From Diprion similis (Eukaryota > Arthropoda > Insecta > Hymenoptera > Diprionidae), in contig NC_060105.1 in NCBI RefSeq assembly GCF_021155765.1, positions 15,223,001-15,287,000 on the forward strand: a stretch of DNA of 64,000 bases. Reading direction: 5' to 3'. Below are positions 1 through 11,818 of this stretch, one piece after another (the first letter of the stretch is position 1; the number at the start of each line of letters is the position of its first letter). The notes beneath the pieces were generated by a model. The model was not told where the DNA came from. It made no database searches and saw only the letters and a program-made list of their open reading frames with translations. The position numbers and the translations under genes are program-made.

Positions 1-166
1 TATTCTTCCGGGATCTGAAGATCTGCAGTTTTCACTTTTCACCTCACAAAATTTACAGGGGCTTATTACGCAGTGGAAGCATGCCCTGGGTCCATAACCT
101 ATTGAAAGGTTTGGGTGATATCAAGTGAATAATTGTAATCTCAAGCTCTTCTATGACTTCTTTATT

Positions 167-490
167 TCAAACCTCTAATGACACTCCACCGCTGCCGTCT
201 CTGGCGAGCGTCCACTTGGTGCTTATGCTGAAAATGTGTGTTTCATCATCGCCGAGTGGTATCATACCGGATAGTTCGATCCAATCCGTGCAACTATAAA
301 AATTTGGCCAATTTCTGTACGTGGTAACCAATCTGTAAATTTTTTTTCCAGATTTGTAAAAAGTAAAAAGGCGCTCCACTTTTTGCCAAAATAAGGCATT
401 AACTGCCCAAATTTCACTCTGATCGCTCAAGCGGTATATGAGTTTTGCATCCCCGCGTTTTCGAGGTGTACAACGTGTCTTTATAAGCAC
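167..490 (-). other. Open frame of unknown nature
   Basis: A 107-codon minus-strand frame ending at 167. I recognise no family in it. It is rich in Trp, Arg and Lys and has no evident signal peptide or membrane segment. It could be an exon fragment of a gene to the left or a chance ORF in repeat DNA. No clear splice acceptor or poly(A) signal was found to decide between these. Confidence 0.15.
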
Positions 491-643
491 CTTAACACAT
501 ATTTAATAGTAATATTTTACTACTAAGAGCACCATCTACACTCCGTGGCAGTACCATCAATGAAGTTTGAAAGCTCGCGCGTTACAACAAACTGTGACTA
601 TATGCTTTCATAATATATTAAAATCATTTTTTTAAGCTGTATA

Positions 644-1176
644 GGCCAAGAGCCGCGTATTTTTTCTCTGTAATTTCTCTCGTAGTAACGAGCAACATTT
701 CCACTGATAATTTACGAGGTGCAAGTTTTATCAAGCTATAGCTCTTGAAGTATACATTTCACGAAAAAAAGTTTCGGATAAAATTTATAGGAAATGTTAT
801 GCTCTACAAATTTGGTTATTACTATTTTTCATGTATCATCAACCGTTAACTATATATTTAGCAATAAACAAATTAGAAAAAGTTTGGAGCGCTTTAAATA
901 AAAATCTATGCATTGTACAGAAAAAAGTTATGAATAAAAGTTGTAGAGAATGTTATTATCTACGAAAATGATCTCTACTATTTTTGTCGTACGATGCACG
1001 GTTCACGAGATATTTGATAAAACGTGTTTTCCGAGATGGCGGCTAACGCGGGCACCCCCCCGTGACACCAACTTGCATTAATATTCAGTGGATACCCCTG
1101 AACATGTTCCAACAATAAAATTTGGTGTGTAGAAGATTGCATTACGAACCTTGTTTTTTTGCTCTGGCTCTTGGCC
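644..1176. mobile_element. MITE with GGCCAAGAGCC terminal inverted repeats and TA duplication
   Basis: The left end GGCCAAGAGCC (644-654) is matched by its reverse complement GGCTCTTGGCC at 1166-1176. The dinucleotide TA lies directly outside both ends (642-643 and 1177-1178). The 533-bp interior is AT-rich and non-coding. TA duplication is typical of the Tc1/mariner superfamily, so a mariner-like MITE is the simplest call, but no transposase is present to confirm it. Confidence 0.6.
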
Positions 1177-1178
1177 TA

Positions 1179-1867
1179 GTATGTGATATAACGTTTTGAA
1201 AATTTACCACTAATTGAAAGTTTTGGCGGTACGTGTTCTTCGTTCGGATGTTATGACGAAGGGTCATTGAAGACGTGACAATAACTCAGATTACAAGAGT
1301 GTAGAGAGTGAAAGTAGATAATAGGGAAGAAGGGAAGCGTGAAACTGATGGAGACAGGGCTGCACAGTCGGTCATTTACCTACGACTTCATATTAGTGTT
1401 GAGTTTTATATATGTATCGCTTAAGTTTTCAATATTCTGTCTTAGATTTACTGAATTTGTGTGGCTAGCAATATTGCACATATCTAATATTAAACGGTTA
1501 TAATATCGAGGTTCAGTGTGTAAAATTTAAAAATTGTCAAAATCAAATTGGTGTTGTAATTGTAAGGCGTGCTTAGTTAAACTATTTTGTCGTCATAGAT
1601 CAGATCTCTATCGCTAAGGTTGTTTCGCACTGATTTCAGCAAATGTGGTGGATCGAAAATAAAAAATATTATTTGCTCATTGAGTAAGAAAAAAGGTTTC
1701 TCTGCAGTTACATTGCGCTGTTTGACAAAACTAAGATTGAGGGGTCCTTGGTCGCTGATTATACATTTGACCTCCAGACCCGTTTCACAATTTTTTTATA
1801 TGCAATCCGCAATGCTAATGTGTTGGATTTTGGTAGCAGAGCGTGGTTACAGGAGAGGTTGGTTTAT
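1179..1867. other. Intergenic, no gene seen
   Basis: AT-rich sequence between the MITE and the Mutator-like element. Short open frames here are not convincing; the ones reaching past 1868 run through the poly-G end of the next element. Confidence 0.5.
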
Positions 1868-3433
1868 GGGGGGGGGGGGGGGGGGGGGGGTAAGGTTAAT
1901 TCGGCCGAAAAAAGGCACATTTTTAAGATTTTTTTTTCGTGATATGAGTAGCATTAGTTTATTGAAACTTTTGGCATATGATAAAATAACATTTCGACTA
2001 TATTTAAAAAAAATTTTATGACAAAACATTGATAAACAAATGATTGGCGGTTAATCTCCAGAGGCGCCTCCAAAAAAAGGTGTTCTGCGGTGAACATCAT
2101 AACTCGGTGTAGAATCATCTGAAATCAAAAAACCAAAGTGCGTTAGTTAAAGGAGATGTTTTTCGAGGTAACGCTGGGGGGATTTTTTGATTTTTCGATT
2201 TTTGAAAATTTGGCGGCACTTTAAAGTCAAAAGTCCGATTTTCGTCGAAAAAATCGACCTATTTGTTATTGTAAAATCAACAATAATCAAAAAAAACGAA
2301 AAAAGCTCTTAGCGTTACCTGGTGAATTATATGAAGAAGTACTGTGCCAATTTTGAAGACGATCGGTTCAATACTTTTTGAGTTATTGTGTTCACCGACT
2401 TCAAAAAGGGCAAGTTTTCAGGAGAACGGTTTAAAGTTTTAGAAACCAGAAAATTGGAAAAAAAACTGAATAATTCTTTTATATGTACATTGAGTCGTCT
2501 ATCCCAGGTCCATATAGTAAATAACTTTGATCTAGAAGGTCTAGGGCATCTTTTTGACCTTGTCTACGTGAAATTTTTCCTTCTTTACTGTCACGAGCTG
2601 CTTGCTCCTCTGATCTAGAAATGCGTAGCTTGTCGACTTGACGCGCCCATTCATGACAAATTGGCCCCGATCTTATTTCCATCTCTTGCATGAATGATAA
2701 TATAGCGAAACTACCTTCATTGAAGGTGCATGCAGCTACATTAGCTGCGATTTCCACTGTACTAGCGGTACCACTCACTGACTTCGGTGAAATTTTCCAA
2801 ATGAGTTGGTTGAGACTTTCATTGCTGTTCTGTGTAAATCCAACAAGACATCGCTGCAAAAGAGTGTCCTTGCTCAAGTCCTCATAGATGGGCTTCATGG
2901 CTTCTAGAACGTCGCACAGTAGGAGAAAAGCCCAAAAACCTGGCCAAAACCCCAAAAAATAAATTTTCGAAATAGGGTCAGTTGAGTAGTCATTCAGGTA
3001 GAGGACTAGTAACTGAATTCTATTGTGGAAGGGGAAGCCCTTTAAGTGTATACCTGCGCCGCAGCGTCAGTTGGCAGCTAGTGTTCGTGAAGAGTGTACG
3101 TGTCACGCGCTGAACAGACGAAAATAACGCTGACTTCAAAAACCCATAACTTTAAAGTGACGGGTTTAATTTCAATTCTGCAACATGGATATGACTTCTG
3201 GAGGTATGTAGAACATGTTTTTACATCGGTTGAATCTAAAGTTTATGTATAAATGATTGAAATGTAGTATAGCCTTCGGCATAAATAAAATTGAATAATT
3301 TTGAAAACTTATATTTTCAACGGTCCGAAAAGTTATATATTTTGTCACATTTTGCAAAGCTCCTAGTCTCGGCCTTTAGTTTAATGTATAAGCTTTCGAA
3401 TTTTACAAGAGTTACCTGCGGAAAACGTGCGTT

Positions 3434-3546
3434 TTGTCCGTTATGATTTTTTTCGCATCGTGCGGTAGCCGAGCGTGCACGCGGCACTATTGAGCAGCCT
3501 CTGCGCCTCTACCTGAGAATGGGTGAAGTAGCATCATAACGGACAA
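3434..3546. repeat. Small inverted-repeat unit inside the Transib-like element
   Basis: TTGTCCGTTATGAT at 3434-3447 is matched by ATCATAACGGACAA at 3533-3546, giving a 113-bp unit with 14-bp perfect inverted ends and a GC-rich core. It may be a tiny nested MITE or a structural subrepeat. No flanking duplication is obvious. Confidence 0.45.
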
Positions 3547-4254
3547 GACGGCTGTTATACGCTTGAAATAAATTATTTTAATATATATGTATGTGTATAT
3601 ATATATATATATATAAAAATTTTCTGTGATTTAATTGTGATATATACGTATGCATATATATATATATACATATTAAAATCAACCACATAAAAATTTCTTA
3701 AATATGAATGAAATGTTATAACATTCAAATAAAATATTTGAATATACATATATTATATAGTAAGCAAAGCTTTCTTTTAACCAAATCCATGTCAATATTT
3801 TCTGTCTAATTTTTTTAAAATTATTTCAATTATTGCGGTTATTTATTTGGTAAAATAATGTACATTGTTCAAGTTTTTGTATTAATTGAAAATTTTATCT
3901 TTTCCTTTAACACCAATTTTCTACAATTTTATGTCTTTATTACAGGATCCGGTTACAAAGAATTGGTGCTGACAAGGAAAGAAGTATTTAATAGATACAA
4001 ACTCGGATAATGATTCTGACTCCGACTCCGACTCCGATTACGATTTTGATTAAGAATAAAATTTTCTATTTTTGAAACGTTCCGTATGTATTTTGGAAAT
4101 AAAAATAATAATTGCGTAGAATACACTGTTCACGTTTATTTTATTATGATGATTTTTTTCAATATATTAATTTATCTATTTAGCAGGATACTCGGCCATT
4201 TTGTTTATAACAATTTGCTGTAAGCTCTTTGTTGCAAGTTATAAACAATAGATA

Positions 4255-4555
4255 TCGGATTGGTAATCAGCGACCTTGAAAACCCGTATATACCAATTTT
4301 TGTCAATATCTGGTAACTTTTTAACGTTCATGTCGGCCATATTGGATCGGCCATTTTTTTTACGATAATTTGGCTTGCGGATTCGTAATCAGCGACCTTG
4401 AAAACCCGTAGATACCAATTTTTGTCGACATCTGGCAACTTTTTAACATTCATGTCAGCCATATTGGATCGGCCATTTTGTTTACGATAATTTGGCTTTC
4501 AGATTCGTAATCAGCGACCTTGAAAACCCCTGGAAGCCAATTTTCATTCCCGTCA
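4255..4555. repeat. 122-bp tandem repeat, about 2.5 copies
   Basis: The phrase ATCAGCGACCTTGAAAACCC begins at 4266, 4388 and 4510, giving an exact 122-bp period. Each unit also carries CCATATTGGATCGGCCATTTT. The array sits in the subterminal right part of the Transib-like element. Confidence 0.85.
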
Positions 4556-6404
4556 AAGGTCATTTGAGGTTTTGGCCAGGTTTTTGGGCTTTTCTCCTAC
4601 TGTGCGTCGTTAGAAAGAGCTGTATAGCTATGCTTGAATTTATTTAGAGTATCTGCAGCTGCAGCTTTCTGCCATTCGCACCAGGAGTTTTCGCCGCTCG
4701 GGTATTTCTCGTGCTGAGGGTTCTCGTCGGTTGAACTGTAGTGATGATAAGTTGCCCATATGGCATTTTTCATCTTCTCAACTGAATCATGATTACGTCA
4801 AATAGCCAGTCCATAGTAAACAGTCAATTTGTCGATCATTTTAGCAGTAAGCTTTCCTTTGCCAGAAAGGCTTTTTCTTTTTACAGTCTTTCCAGCCTTG
4901 GTTTTTGTTTCAACTACGTTTTTTTCTACTAGTTCACGCAGGCGTGTTCCCATTCTCTTTTGAACATGCCCTATGCATTCTTTTTTGTTTATAAAAAATC
5001 TTCACCATAAGGTTTCGCATTAACAACGCCGCTGTACGTCTTTGAGTCACCGTCTCCGATGTAGTTACGAAATTTCACTCCAAGATTTTCCACCGATCGT
5101 TCGAACATTTCTATAACTGCTGATACCTTCATGTTTCCAGCGGGTCCGTTGTGGTTGGCTTTGCAATTACCGCTATCAACATGCTCTTCGTACCACGCTT
5201 CGTATTCGGCAGAATCCAATTTGTTTGTCCAAGTCTTACAATCGTGGCAGTAACTGCTTTTCACAAGAATGTCAACTACCTTTCCAGTATAATATCCAAT
5301 TAGAGAAGTAACGCCAAACAACGAAGAGAACCCTCTTTTTTTCCACGTGCCGTCGCCTGATACGATCAATTCTGACGGTTCTTCTACATCATTCGCTTCA
5401 CACATTGCTTCTTTCTCTTCTCGTATAGCCGATGCGAAGAACTTCTTGGCAACATTTTTTATCGATTCACAATTTTTGTCAATATATGAATGATAGGTTG
5501 GTTTCGATAAGAAAGTACTAGCCAAATCCATTAGTCCGCAAAACTTATTGCATCCGGCTAAACCTAAGCCTAACACTCGCATTACGAAAGCGAATCGATA
5601 ATTGACATCGTATGCACCAGCATTAATTCTTTCACTAGATGGAATGTAATTCGGCTGTTTACACTTTTCACATGTAACCTTGATTTTGAAACCAAGACCC
5701 TCTTTTTTGCATGTTTGGAATGTAATTTTTCCATCACACTTCACACATTTGACCAAAGTAGCAATAGTCGAAAAAACAAGAACAAAATCTATGATTCTGT
5801 AATGTTTTTGGATACCTTCTTCTACCTCTACTGCAGGATTATTTCTAATTTTTTCGCTGACGCGCTATTAGCTTCCACTTCGTCACTTCCACGCTTCTGT
5901 GGAGGCAGTTTTTTTTCGGTCGGTATAACCCCTCATTCGTTTTCTTACGATCTTCTCTGCTAATTTTTCGGGGCATTTTTCGAGGTACGAACACGAACGA
6001 GAACAAAGCCAAACTTTCGAGGTACGAACACGAAGGAAAACAGAGTCAAAAGTTTAGCGTCACTTGTTACTGCTCAGCACGGCATACAGCGTTTAACTGA
6101 TGTATATACCATGCCTCGAATATACTCAACTCTACCTGAACAGACCCTTTTGCGAATGAATGCAATAGCAAGCCGGGTGAGCGCGTCGCGCAGCTGTCGA
6201 TCAGGTATAAAAACTCATCCTGGAGCAACGGACGCTTAAATGCTCATAACTTCGTCAATTTTGTCCCGATCGACTTGAAATTTTAACACAATATTCTTGA
6301 GATATTATGCATTCAATTAGGAAAAAAAAAAAATTGAAAAAAAAATTTAATACCTTACCCCCCCCCCCCCCCCTTAATACTCAATATTCCAATACTCCCA
6401 CTTA

Positions 6405-7003
6405 TTAAGGCCCCGCTGACTTGGCATGTCATATATATATTTCGTGACGTCAGAAGCGGGGAAATTGGGTGAAAAAGCCTATACGAATCCTGCGATAACG
6501 AGAGTATGAATCTTATTTGGAAATATTTTAAATCGTAGCTTGAATAATAGTGTACGTGTGAATCTCAGTCACTGCTCAGGCAAATCGCTGATAATGTTTA
6601 TAATAAAGAATGATGAAGTGAATAAAATCACGCGACAACAAACATGGCCGATCGGAGCTACCGTATGTTGAATATTCACTGATTGCACTGTTCCACAATT
6701 TCTTTCACCCTCGCCAGGAAGATTCACACGTACAAAAGCACACACGTTATCCGGGAAAACTTATACTATCAGTTATTTTTTTGTAAACATGGCTCGATTC
6801 GTATACGCGTTTTTCATGTGACAGCAGCCCATTTATGGTCCACAAGAAGTATGTTTCGATCTGTAACTGACATCATTGGTTGGATCTAACAGAACAAGCC
6901 AATGAAATCAGCGGCCTTAGTTCACCGTTCAACGTTCAGAGGCGCTGCACGTATTTATGACGTCACGATTTGATATTTTCAAGTCAGGTCAGCGGCACCT
7001 TAA
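6405..7003. mobile_element. TTAA-flanked MITE
   Basis: TTAA at 6405-6408 is followed by GGCCCCGCTGACTTGGC. The right end is the inverted GGTGCCGCTGACCTGAC ending in TTAA at 7000-7003. The 0.6 kb interior is non-coding. A TTAA target with GG-starting ends fits Kolobok better than piggyBac, but this is inference. It lies immediately downstream of the Copia pol remnant and occupies the place where a 3' LTR would be expected. Confidence 0.6.
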
Positions 7004-7005
7004 GA

Positions 7006-10000
7006 CTAGCGTACAATACTCAATCTCTCTCTTATGTACTCGAACTGTTGTTTCGACAATGGTTTAGTAAAAATGTCTGCAAGTTGCTCTTTATTTCCTA
7101 CGTGTCTTACATATATTTCACCACGCTCATTTACATTGCGTACAAAATAAAAACGAACATCTATATGTTTAGTTTTCTTATGGTAGTCTGGGTTTCTTGC
7201 TAAGTCGATCGCAGATCGATTGTCAACGTACATAGGTATAATATCACTCTTAAAGCCTATTTCACCTAAAACTCTGCGTAACCATATCGCATTTTTGGTA
7301 CCGTTTGCGAGAACAATATACTCGGCCTCTGCAGTCGAAAGCGCTACGACTCGTTGTCGTTGACTAGACCATGAAATCGCACCACCGTTAAGTAAAAACA
7401 CAAAACCGTTCGTTTACTTTCGCGTATTCACACATCCAGCGTAGTCTGCGTCAGTAAATCCGATAGGTTCAAGGTTACTCGCACTGTTTCCGTAGACAAT
7501 CCTATAATCCAGGGTTCCCTTCAGGTACCGGAAGATTTTCTTAACTGCTTGCCAATGTTCTTGTCCATAATTCTTTAGGAATTGGCTAGCTTGGTTGACC
7601 GCGTATTCTATATCAGGACGGCTCACTCTCGCAGCAAACAGGAGGGAACCAATTGCTTCACGATATGGAATGCTCTGTATCTTTTTATTCTCCTCCTCAT
7701 TTCTAGGACTCTGCTCTTGACTCAGATGTATGCCTGGTTCAGCGGGAACAGTTGACGGATTGGCTTCTTCCATTCGAAATTTCTTGAGAATTTTCTGTAT
7801 GTACGCCTTCTGTCCAATTTTTATTGACCCATTCTTTCGATCACGATCAATTTCGAGACTGATGAATTGCTTGCCATCTTCTATGGTTATCTTGAAGCGC
7901 TGTTCCAAGTTTGTCAGTACTTCTGTTATTGCTGGTTTCGATGGTGATAGGAGTAGACCATCGTCCACATAAAGTGCTAGATACACTTTTGCTCCTCTTA
8001 CATTACCGGAAAATACGCAGTGGTCACTTTCTGTTGCATCAAAATTGAACTGCTTCAAAAATCCGAAAAATTTTGAATTCCAGCAGCGTGGAGATTGCTT
8101 GAGTCCGTATAGGCTTTTATGTAGTCTGCAAACTACACCAGCCTTCTCTTCATCTCCAAATCCACGGGGCTGCTCCATGTAAATAGTTTCCTCCAATTCT
8201 CCATGAAGAAACGCCGTTTTTACATCAAATTGTACAACTTCCATATCCTTTGATGCGGCTATGGCGAGAAGCATTCTTATCGATTCATAGCGGACCACTG
8301 GCGAAAAAGTCTCGAAATAGTCAATACCTTCTCGTTGTGCAAAGTCTTTTGCTACGGGTCTAGCTTTAAGTAGCTTAGTATTGTCTTCCGAATCAGTCTT
8401 TCTTGTATACACCCACTTACACGAGATCGCGCGTCGCCCAATCGGGAGCTTTTCTAGTGTCCAAGTCTCGTTTTCGCGAAGCGCCGCCATTTCTTCACAC
8501 ATCGCACTCTTCCACTCATCAGCTTCATCACTCGCAATTGCACTTTCGTATGTCTCTGGCACGGCATCAGCAACGAGTGCGATCTCGTCAACTAGGTGGC
8601 TAGTTTTCATGACCAGGTTCCTATCACGCAACCCTGTTCTTCCCGATCTCTGATTATCCTCCTCAGGTTCAACTTCGATTACTTTCGGTGGTTGAGGCAG
8701 TTCTTTGGGCTTACCGATGTCCTGTTCATCCTCTTCAGCCTCAGAATCACTGTCATCTTCGATAACTATGTAGTCATCTTGTTCTCGTACAGTTTCCGAC
8801 TTATCCTTGACTGATGTGGTTTCATTGAATTTGACGTTGCAGCTTACTGTTATTTTTCGGGTTTTAGCATCCCACAATCGATAATTCTTTGATTCTCCTT
8901 CGTAGCCAACGAAGGTCATCATTTTACTTTTTGGATCCAGCTTCTTACGTTTTTGTTTTGGCACACTTACGTAGGCATCACTTCCAAACACGCGTATGTG
9001 TTTGATTTCTAGCTTGCGTTGAAACCACCTCTCGTAGGCTGTCATTCCGTCGATCTGTTTACAACTCGTTCTGTTCAGAACGTACGATGCCGTACTAACA
9101 GCTTCAGCCCACAGTTCTTTAGGAAGATCCTTCGCAATCAACATCGATCTCGCACTCTCGACTAGCGTTCGCATTTCATGCTCAGTACGGCCGTTTTGTT
9201 CAGGAACGTACGGCGTCGATAACTCATGGACAATGCCTTTCTTTTGTAAAAAATCTTCAAGCTGATTTGAGAGATACTCTTTCCCGTTGTCAGACTTCAA
9301 GGTTTTCACACTGTTGCCAGTTTGCTTTGAGACTAGAGCTTCATAGTCCTTGAGTCTATCGAAGATCTCTGCTTTGTGACGCATAAAGTAAACATTTCGA
9401 AATCCAGTACAGTCGTCTTTGAAAAGTACAAAGTATTTCGACCCAAGCGGCGATTCTACGTTTATCGGACCGCATACATTGGAGTGTATCATTTTTCCAG
9501 GCTGTGTAATTTTCTCTCGTTCCCTAGATGGATGTGAGACTTCAAGCTGCTTACCCAAGACACATGCTTCGCAGAAGAATTCGTCAGCTTTGTTGACGAT
9601 TTTCATCCCGTTTACGGCACCGCGTTCTTCGGTCTCCTTGATAGCCTTGACATTGATGTAGCCGAGTCTGTTGTGCCGAAGCTGTAGCGATTGAGTCTCG
9701 GCCACATTCGCGTTCGCTGGAGCTTTCATTGTGAAAAGCATACGGATTAGGTTCCCGTAGCGAACACCTTCCGCGGAAACAGTACCATCGCTCTCTGGAA
9801 CTTCACACCAATCACGATAGCAATGAAACGAGAATTGTCTATCATTTATTGCTCCCACTGAGAAAAAATTTCGTTTCAAATCGGGCACTAAAAGAACGTT
9901 CGACAGCTGTCTGTCATCCAGTTTATTATTTGCGTTCACTTGAATGTCAATTATTCCGATACCGGCGACCGGTAACATCTTGTCACTCGCGATTTTTACG

Positions 10001-10044
10001 AAACGCACTGTTGTCGCGGGACCGAGTTCGACGAAAAAGTTCAC
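7006..10044 (-). pseudogene. Copia pol: integrase, reverse transcriptase, RNase H
   Basis: An 876-codon frame (10044 to 7414) holds the integrase zinc region (residues about 124-161; LGYIN where the family has LGH, then CEACVLGK). The DDE core follows: the first Asp appears as Asn in HSNVCGP at residue 189, SDNGKEY is kept, and the Glu after NGRTEHE is kept. An acidic linker precedes the reverse transcriptase with the YVDD box at about residue 691, and then KGTLDYRI and TDADYAGC of RNase H. A frameshift near 7405 moves the rest of RNase H (ALSTAEAEY, DNRSAIDLA, ADIFTKPL) to 7401-7006. Long open frames suggest a fairly recent insertion, but the substitutions and shifts indicate a dead copy. 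Confidence 0.88.
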
Positions 10045-10971
10045 TCCGAAAGGTCATGTGCACGCTAGCACCCGAATTTGCCAGCCACACAGACTCATCG
10101 TTTTCCGTTATTTTGGAGAAAAGAACTGAGATATCACTGAGATATGTCTTTCCCTGACCCGAATTCTTTCCATCATTTTTTTCGTTTGCCAACCGTTCAT
10201 TGCATTCGCGATACCAATGTCCTATTTCATGACAGTAAGTACACGGGTACTTATTCTTTAGAGCCTCGATTTTCTTCGCACTTAATTTCTTGTTCTTACA
10301 TTTCTGACCGTTGGTTGACGGCTTCGATTTTTCATCGAGCTTTATCTGTAAAGCTTTCACTTGTAGCGCAAGTGATGACTCATTTTCTTCCGTGTCAGTG
10401 AGACACTTTTCTTCACGAACTATTCTCGCACTCAAATTCTCTTTTTTCGCTCTGTTTTAGGGGCACATTCCCATGCCATCGTGAATGCCGAGAATTTTGA
10501 AGGTAGACTGCTGAGAAGCTTCGACATCATAGCGGATTCAAACGGTTTTCCGTCTGCATCCTCCAACTTTTTACAGATTGTTTCGAACTTTTCAATCTGA
10601 GTTACGACTGCCTGACCATCGTTGACGCAAAACTCATAGAAATCTTGCCAATAATGCTGTTTCGCATTCTCACTTGTTTCACAATACGGTGCGTGCAGCT
10701 TGTCCCAGATTTACTTCGGACTGTCATAATTAATGAAATTGATATGTAACGACTATTCCAATGAGCCGAGTAGGATCACCGCTGCCTTTGGCCAACCCCT
10801 TTTCCACTCTTTCCATTCTTTCAGTTTTGTAGCTTTGTCTGGTTCTTCATCCGTACCATCAGCAAACTGCGTCAAGTCTTTCGAGTCTAGCAAAAAAGAC
10901 ACGCCGAACTTCCACATAGCAAAGTTCTTACCATCGAATTTAGTTAGATTTGACACTTCTTTGTCTGCCAT
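10030..10971 (-). pseudogene. Copia gag plus protease start, frameshifted
   Basis: The frame starting at 10971 (MADKEVSNLTKFDGKNFAMWK) has the typical Copia Gag opening of the UBN2 type. It breaks near 10755; Gag-like sequence continues in other frames to about 10435. The next open piece (10435 to 9983) carries a CCHC zinc knuckle, CTYCHEIGHWYREC, then the protease signature WLANSGASVHMT. Copia proteases have DSGA here, so the catalytic Asp is replaced by Asn. The frame is then shifted relative to pol near 10044. Confidence 0.8.
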
Positions 10972-11217
10972 TTCAATGGATGAAAGTTAAACACACCGAA
11001 AGCCTATACCGTATACGACACTGCCGAGTGCTGCGAACCGAACAACAACTTTTTGACGATACACAATAGCAAGTTAATATGTTATAACGCCATATAGCCG
11101 CATGCAACGTGACATCGATTATTTTTCGAATCTTGAATCTATGGAATATTTCTGCCCTGACTCGACAGATGGCGTTGCTAAAAAATCTGTACATTTAGCT
11201 GGTTCCCTATCCCATCC

Positions 11218-11818
11218 CACGGTCTTTCATACAGGTCTTGAAATGAAGGCAGTAGGGATGGCTCATTTCGTGGACGCTTAGTTATCTCTCTTTGTGGCCG
11301 CCAAACTGGGGTTGTGATCAAGGGATGAATTATCAACGCATGTGCGATGCAGCTCAACGGTCTCAAACTGTGTTAACCTAATAATAATGATATTATTATT
11401 GTTGTTATTATAAGTAATGAATTGTTACGAATAGAAGTAGTTGATATAAATATTAGTATGATATAATTATTATAAATGATATATGCATGGAGACTAGAGG
11501 CACAGAGTATCATCTCCGTTTCCTATTTTCAGCCGTCATCATTAAAATTTATGGTGTATTTATCAACTTATGAAACACTTATATCGCTTGCGTTTGAATT
11601 AATTCAGGCGGTATGACACAGTTTGACGCACTCGCCGATTTCAGGTTATATGCTTTATTTCAAACATATTTTCGGTAGCACATTTTCATTCCTACCCCAC
11701 GTCTATCCCTAGATAGCAGCGCCGCGCCATGGCTATTTCAAACACTTAAAAGCCGGACAATATGAGAACCACGCCGCTCCGTAGAAAATTGGCTTCGTTT
11801 CAAGACCTGTAAGACCGT
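11218..11818. mobile_element. 0.6 kb MITE, copy A of the CACGGTCTTACATACAGG family
   Basis: The left end CACGGTCTTTCATACAGGTC and the right end GACCTGTAAGACCGT are inverted. The body matches 31669-32315 throughout, for example GATAGCAGCGCCGCG, GGTATGACACAGT and AGAACCACGCCGCTC. Non-coding. No clear target duplication. Confidence 0.7.

Larger units (their letters stand above)
2915..4604. mobile_element. Non-autonomous Transib-like DNA transposon inserted in the Mutator-like gene
   Basis: Perfect 37-bp terminal inverted repeats lie at 2915-2951 and 4568-4604, beginning CACAGTAGGAGAAAAGCCC. They are flanked by a perfect 5-bp duplication CGTCG at 2910-2914 and 4605-4609. Removing the element plus one duplication rejoins the transposase frame as SNDVLEAM, aligned with PDEVLIAM in the intact relative, so the borders are exact. 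A CACA-type terminus with a GC-rich 5-bp duplication is the hallmark of Transib, the superfamily related to RAG1 and V(D)J signals. No transposase is encoded, so this is a non-autonomous copy. Confidence 0.85.
2479..5960 (-). pseudogene. Mutator-like transposase pseudogene
   Basis: A decayed copy of the transposase encoded intact at 22927-24756. The best preserved piece (5756 to 4989) holds the cysteine-rich start (CVKC...CEKC), the block RFAFVMRVLGLGLAGCNKFC, the motif SGDGTWKKRG and YIGDGDSKTYSG. After PYGEDF a frameshift at a T-run (about 4998-5006) breaks the frame. The downstream frame continues to about 4610, with an in-frame TGA near 4798. A Transib-like element (2915-4604) then interrupts it. 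The last part (2914 to 2479) includes GFTQNSNESLNQLIWKI and ends at LLYGPGIDDS. Upstream of 5756 the homology continues to about 5960 with further frameshifts. It is not functional. Confidence 0.85.
1868..6373 (-). mobile_element. Decayed Mutator-like DNA transposon, split by a Transib-like insertion
   Basis: The ends are a G-run followed by TAAGGT (1868-1896) and its reverse complement ACCTTA plus a C-run (about 6352-6373). The element is 4506 bp. Subtracting the nested 1690-bp insertion and its 5-bp duplication leaves 2811 bp, against 2816 bp for the intact relative at 22534-25349. Subterminal sequence also matches that relative, for example the block around 2065-2125. Coding is on the minus strand. 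The two ends have no clear flanking duplication; the right flank is cut about 30 bp out by another MITE. Confidence 0.8.
7006..10971 (-). mobile_element. Ty1/Copia retrotransposon remnant (gag-pol, no LTRs seen)
   Basis: On the minus strand the order is gag, protease, integrase, reverse transcriptase, RNase H, which is the diagnostic Copia order (integrase before RT). I compared the flanks at 6400-7005 and 10980-11400 and saw no direct repeat, so LTRs are missing, truncated or too diverged to see by eye. The 3' side is occupied by a TTAA MITE. Several frameshifts make it non-autonomous. Confidence 0.85.

Noticed and set aside
1847..2029. Frames with poly-Gly or poly-Pro runs near 1868-1890
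   Set aside because: Produced by the G homopolymer at the tip of the Mutator-like element.
6405..7003. This segment as the 3' LTR of the Copia element
   Set aside because: Not repeated at 10980-11400; it has inverted ends with TTAA, so it is an independent MITE.
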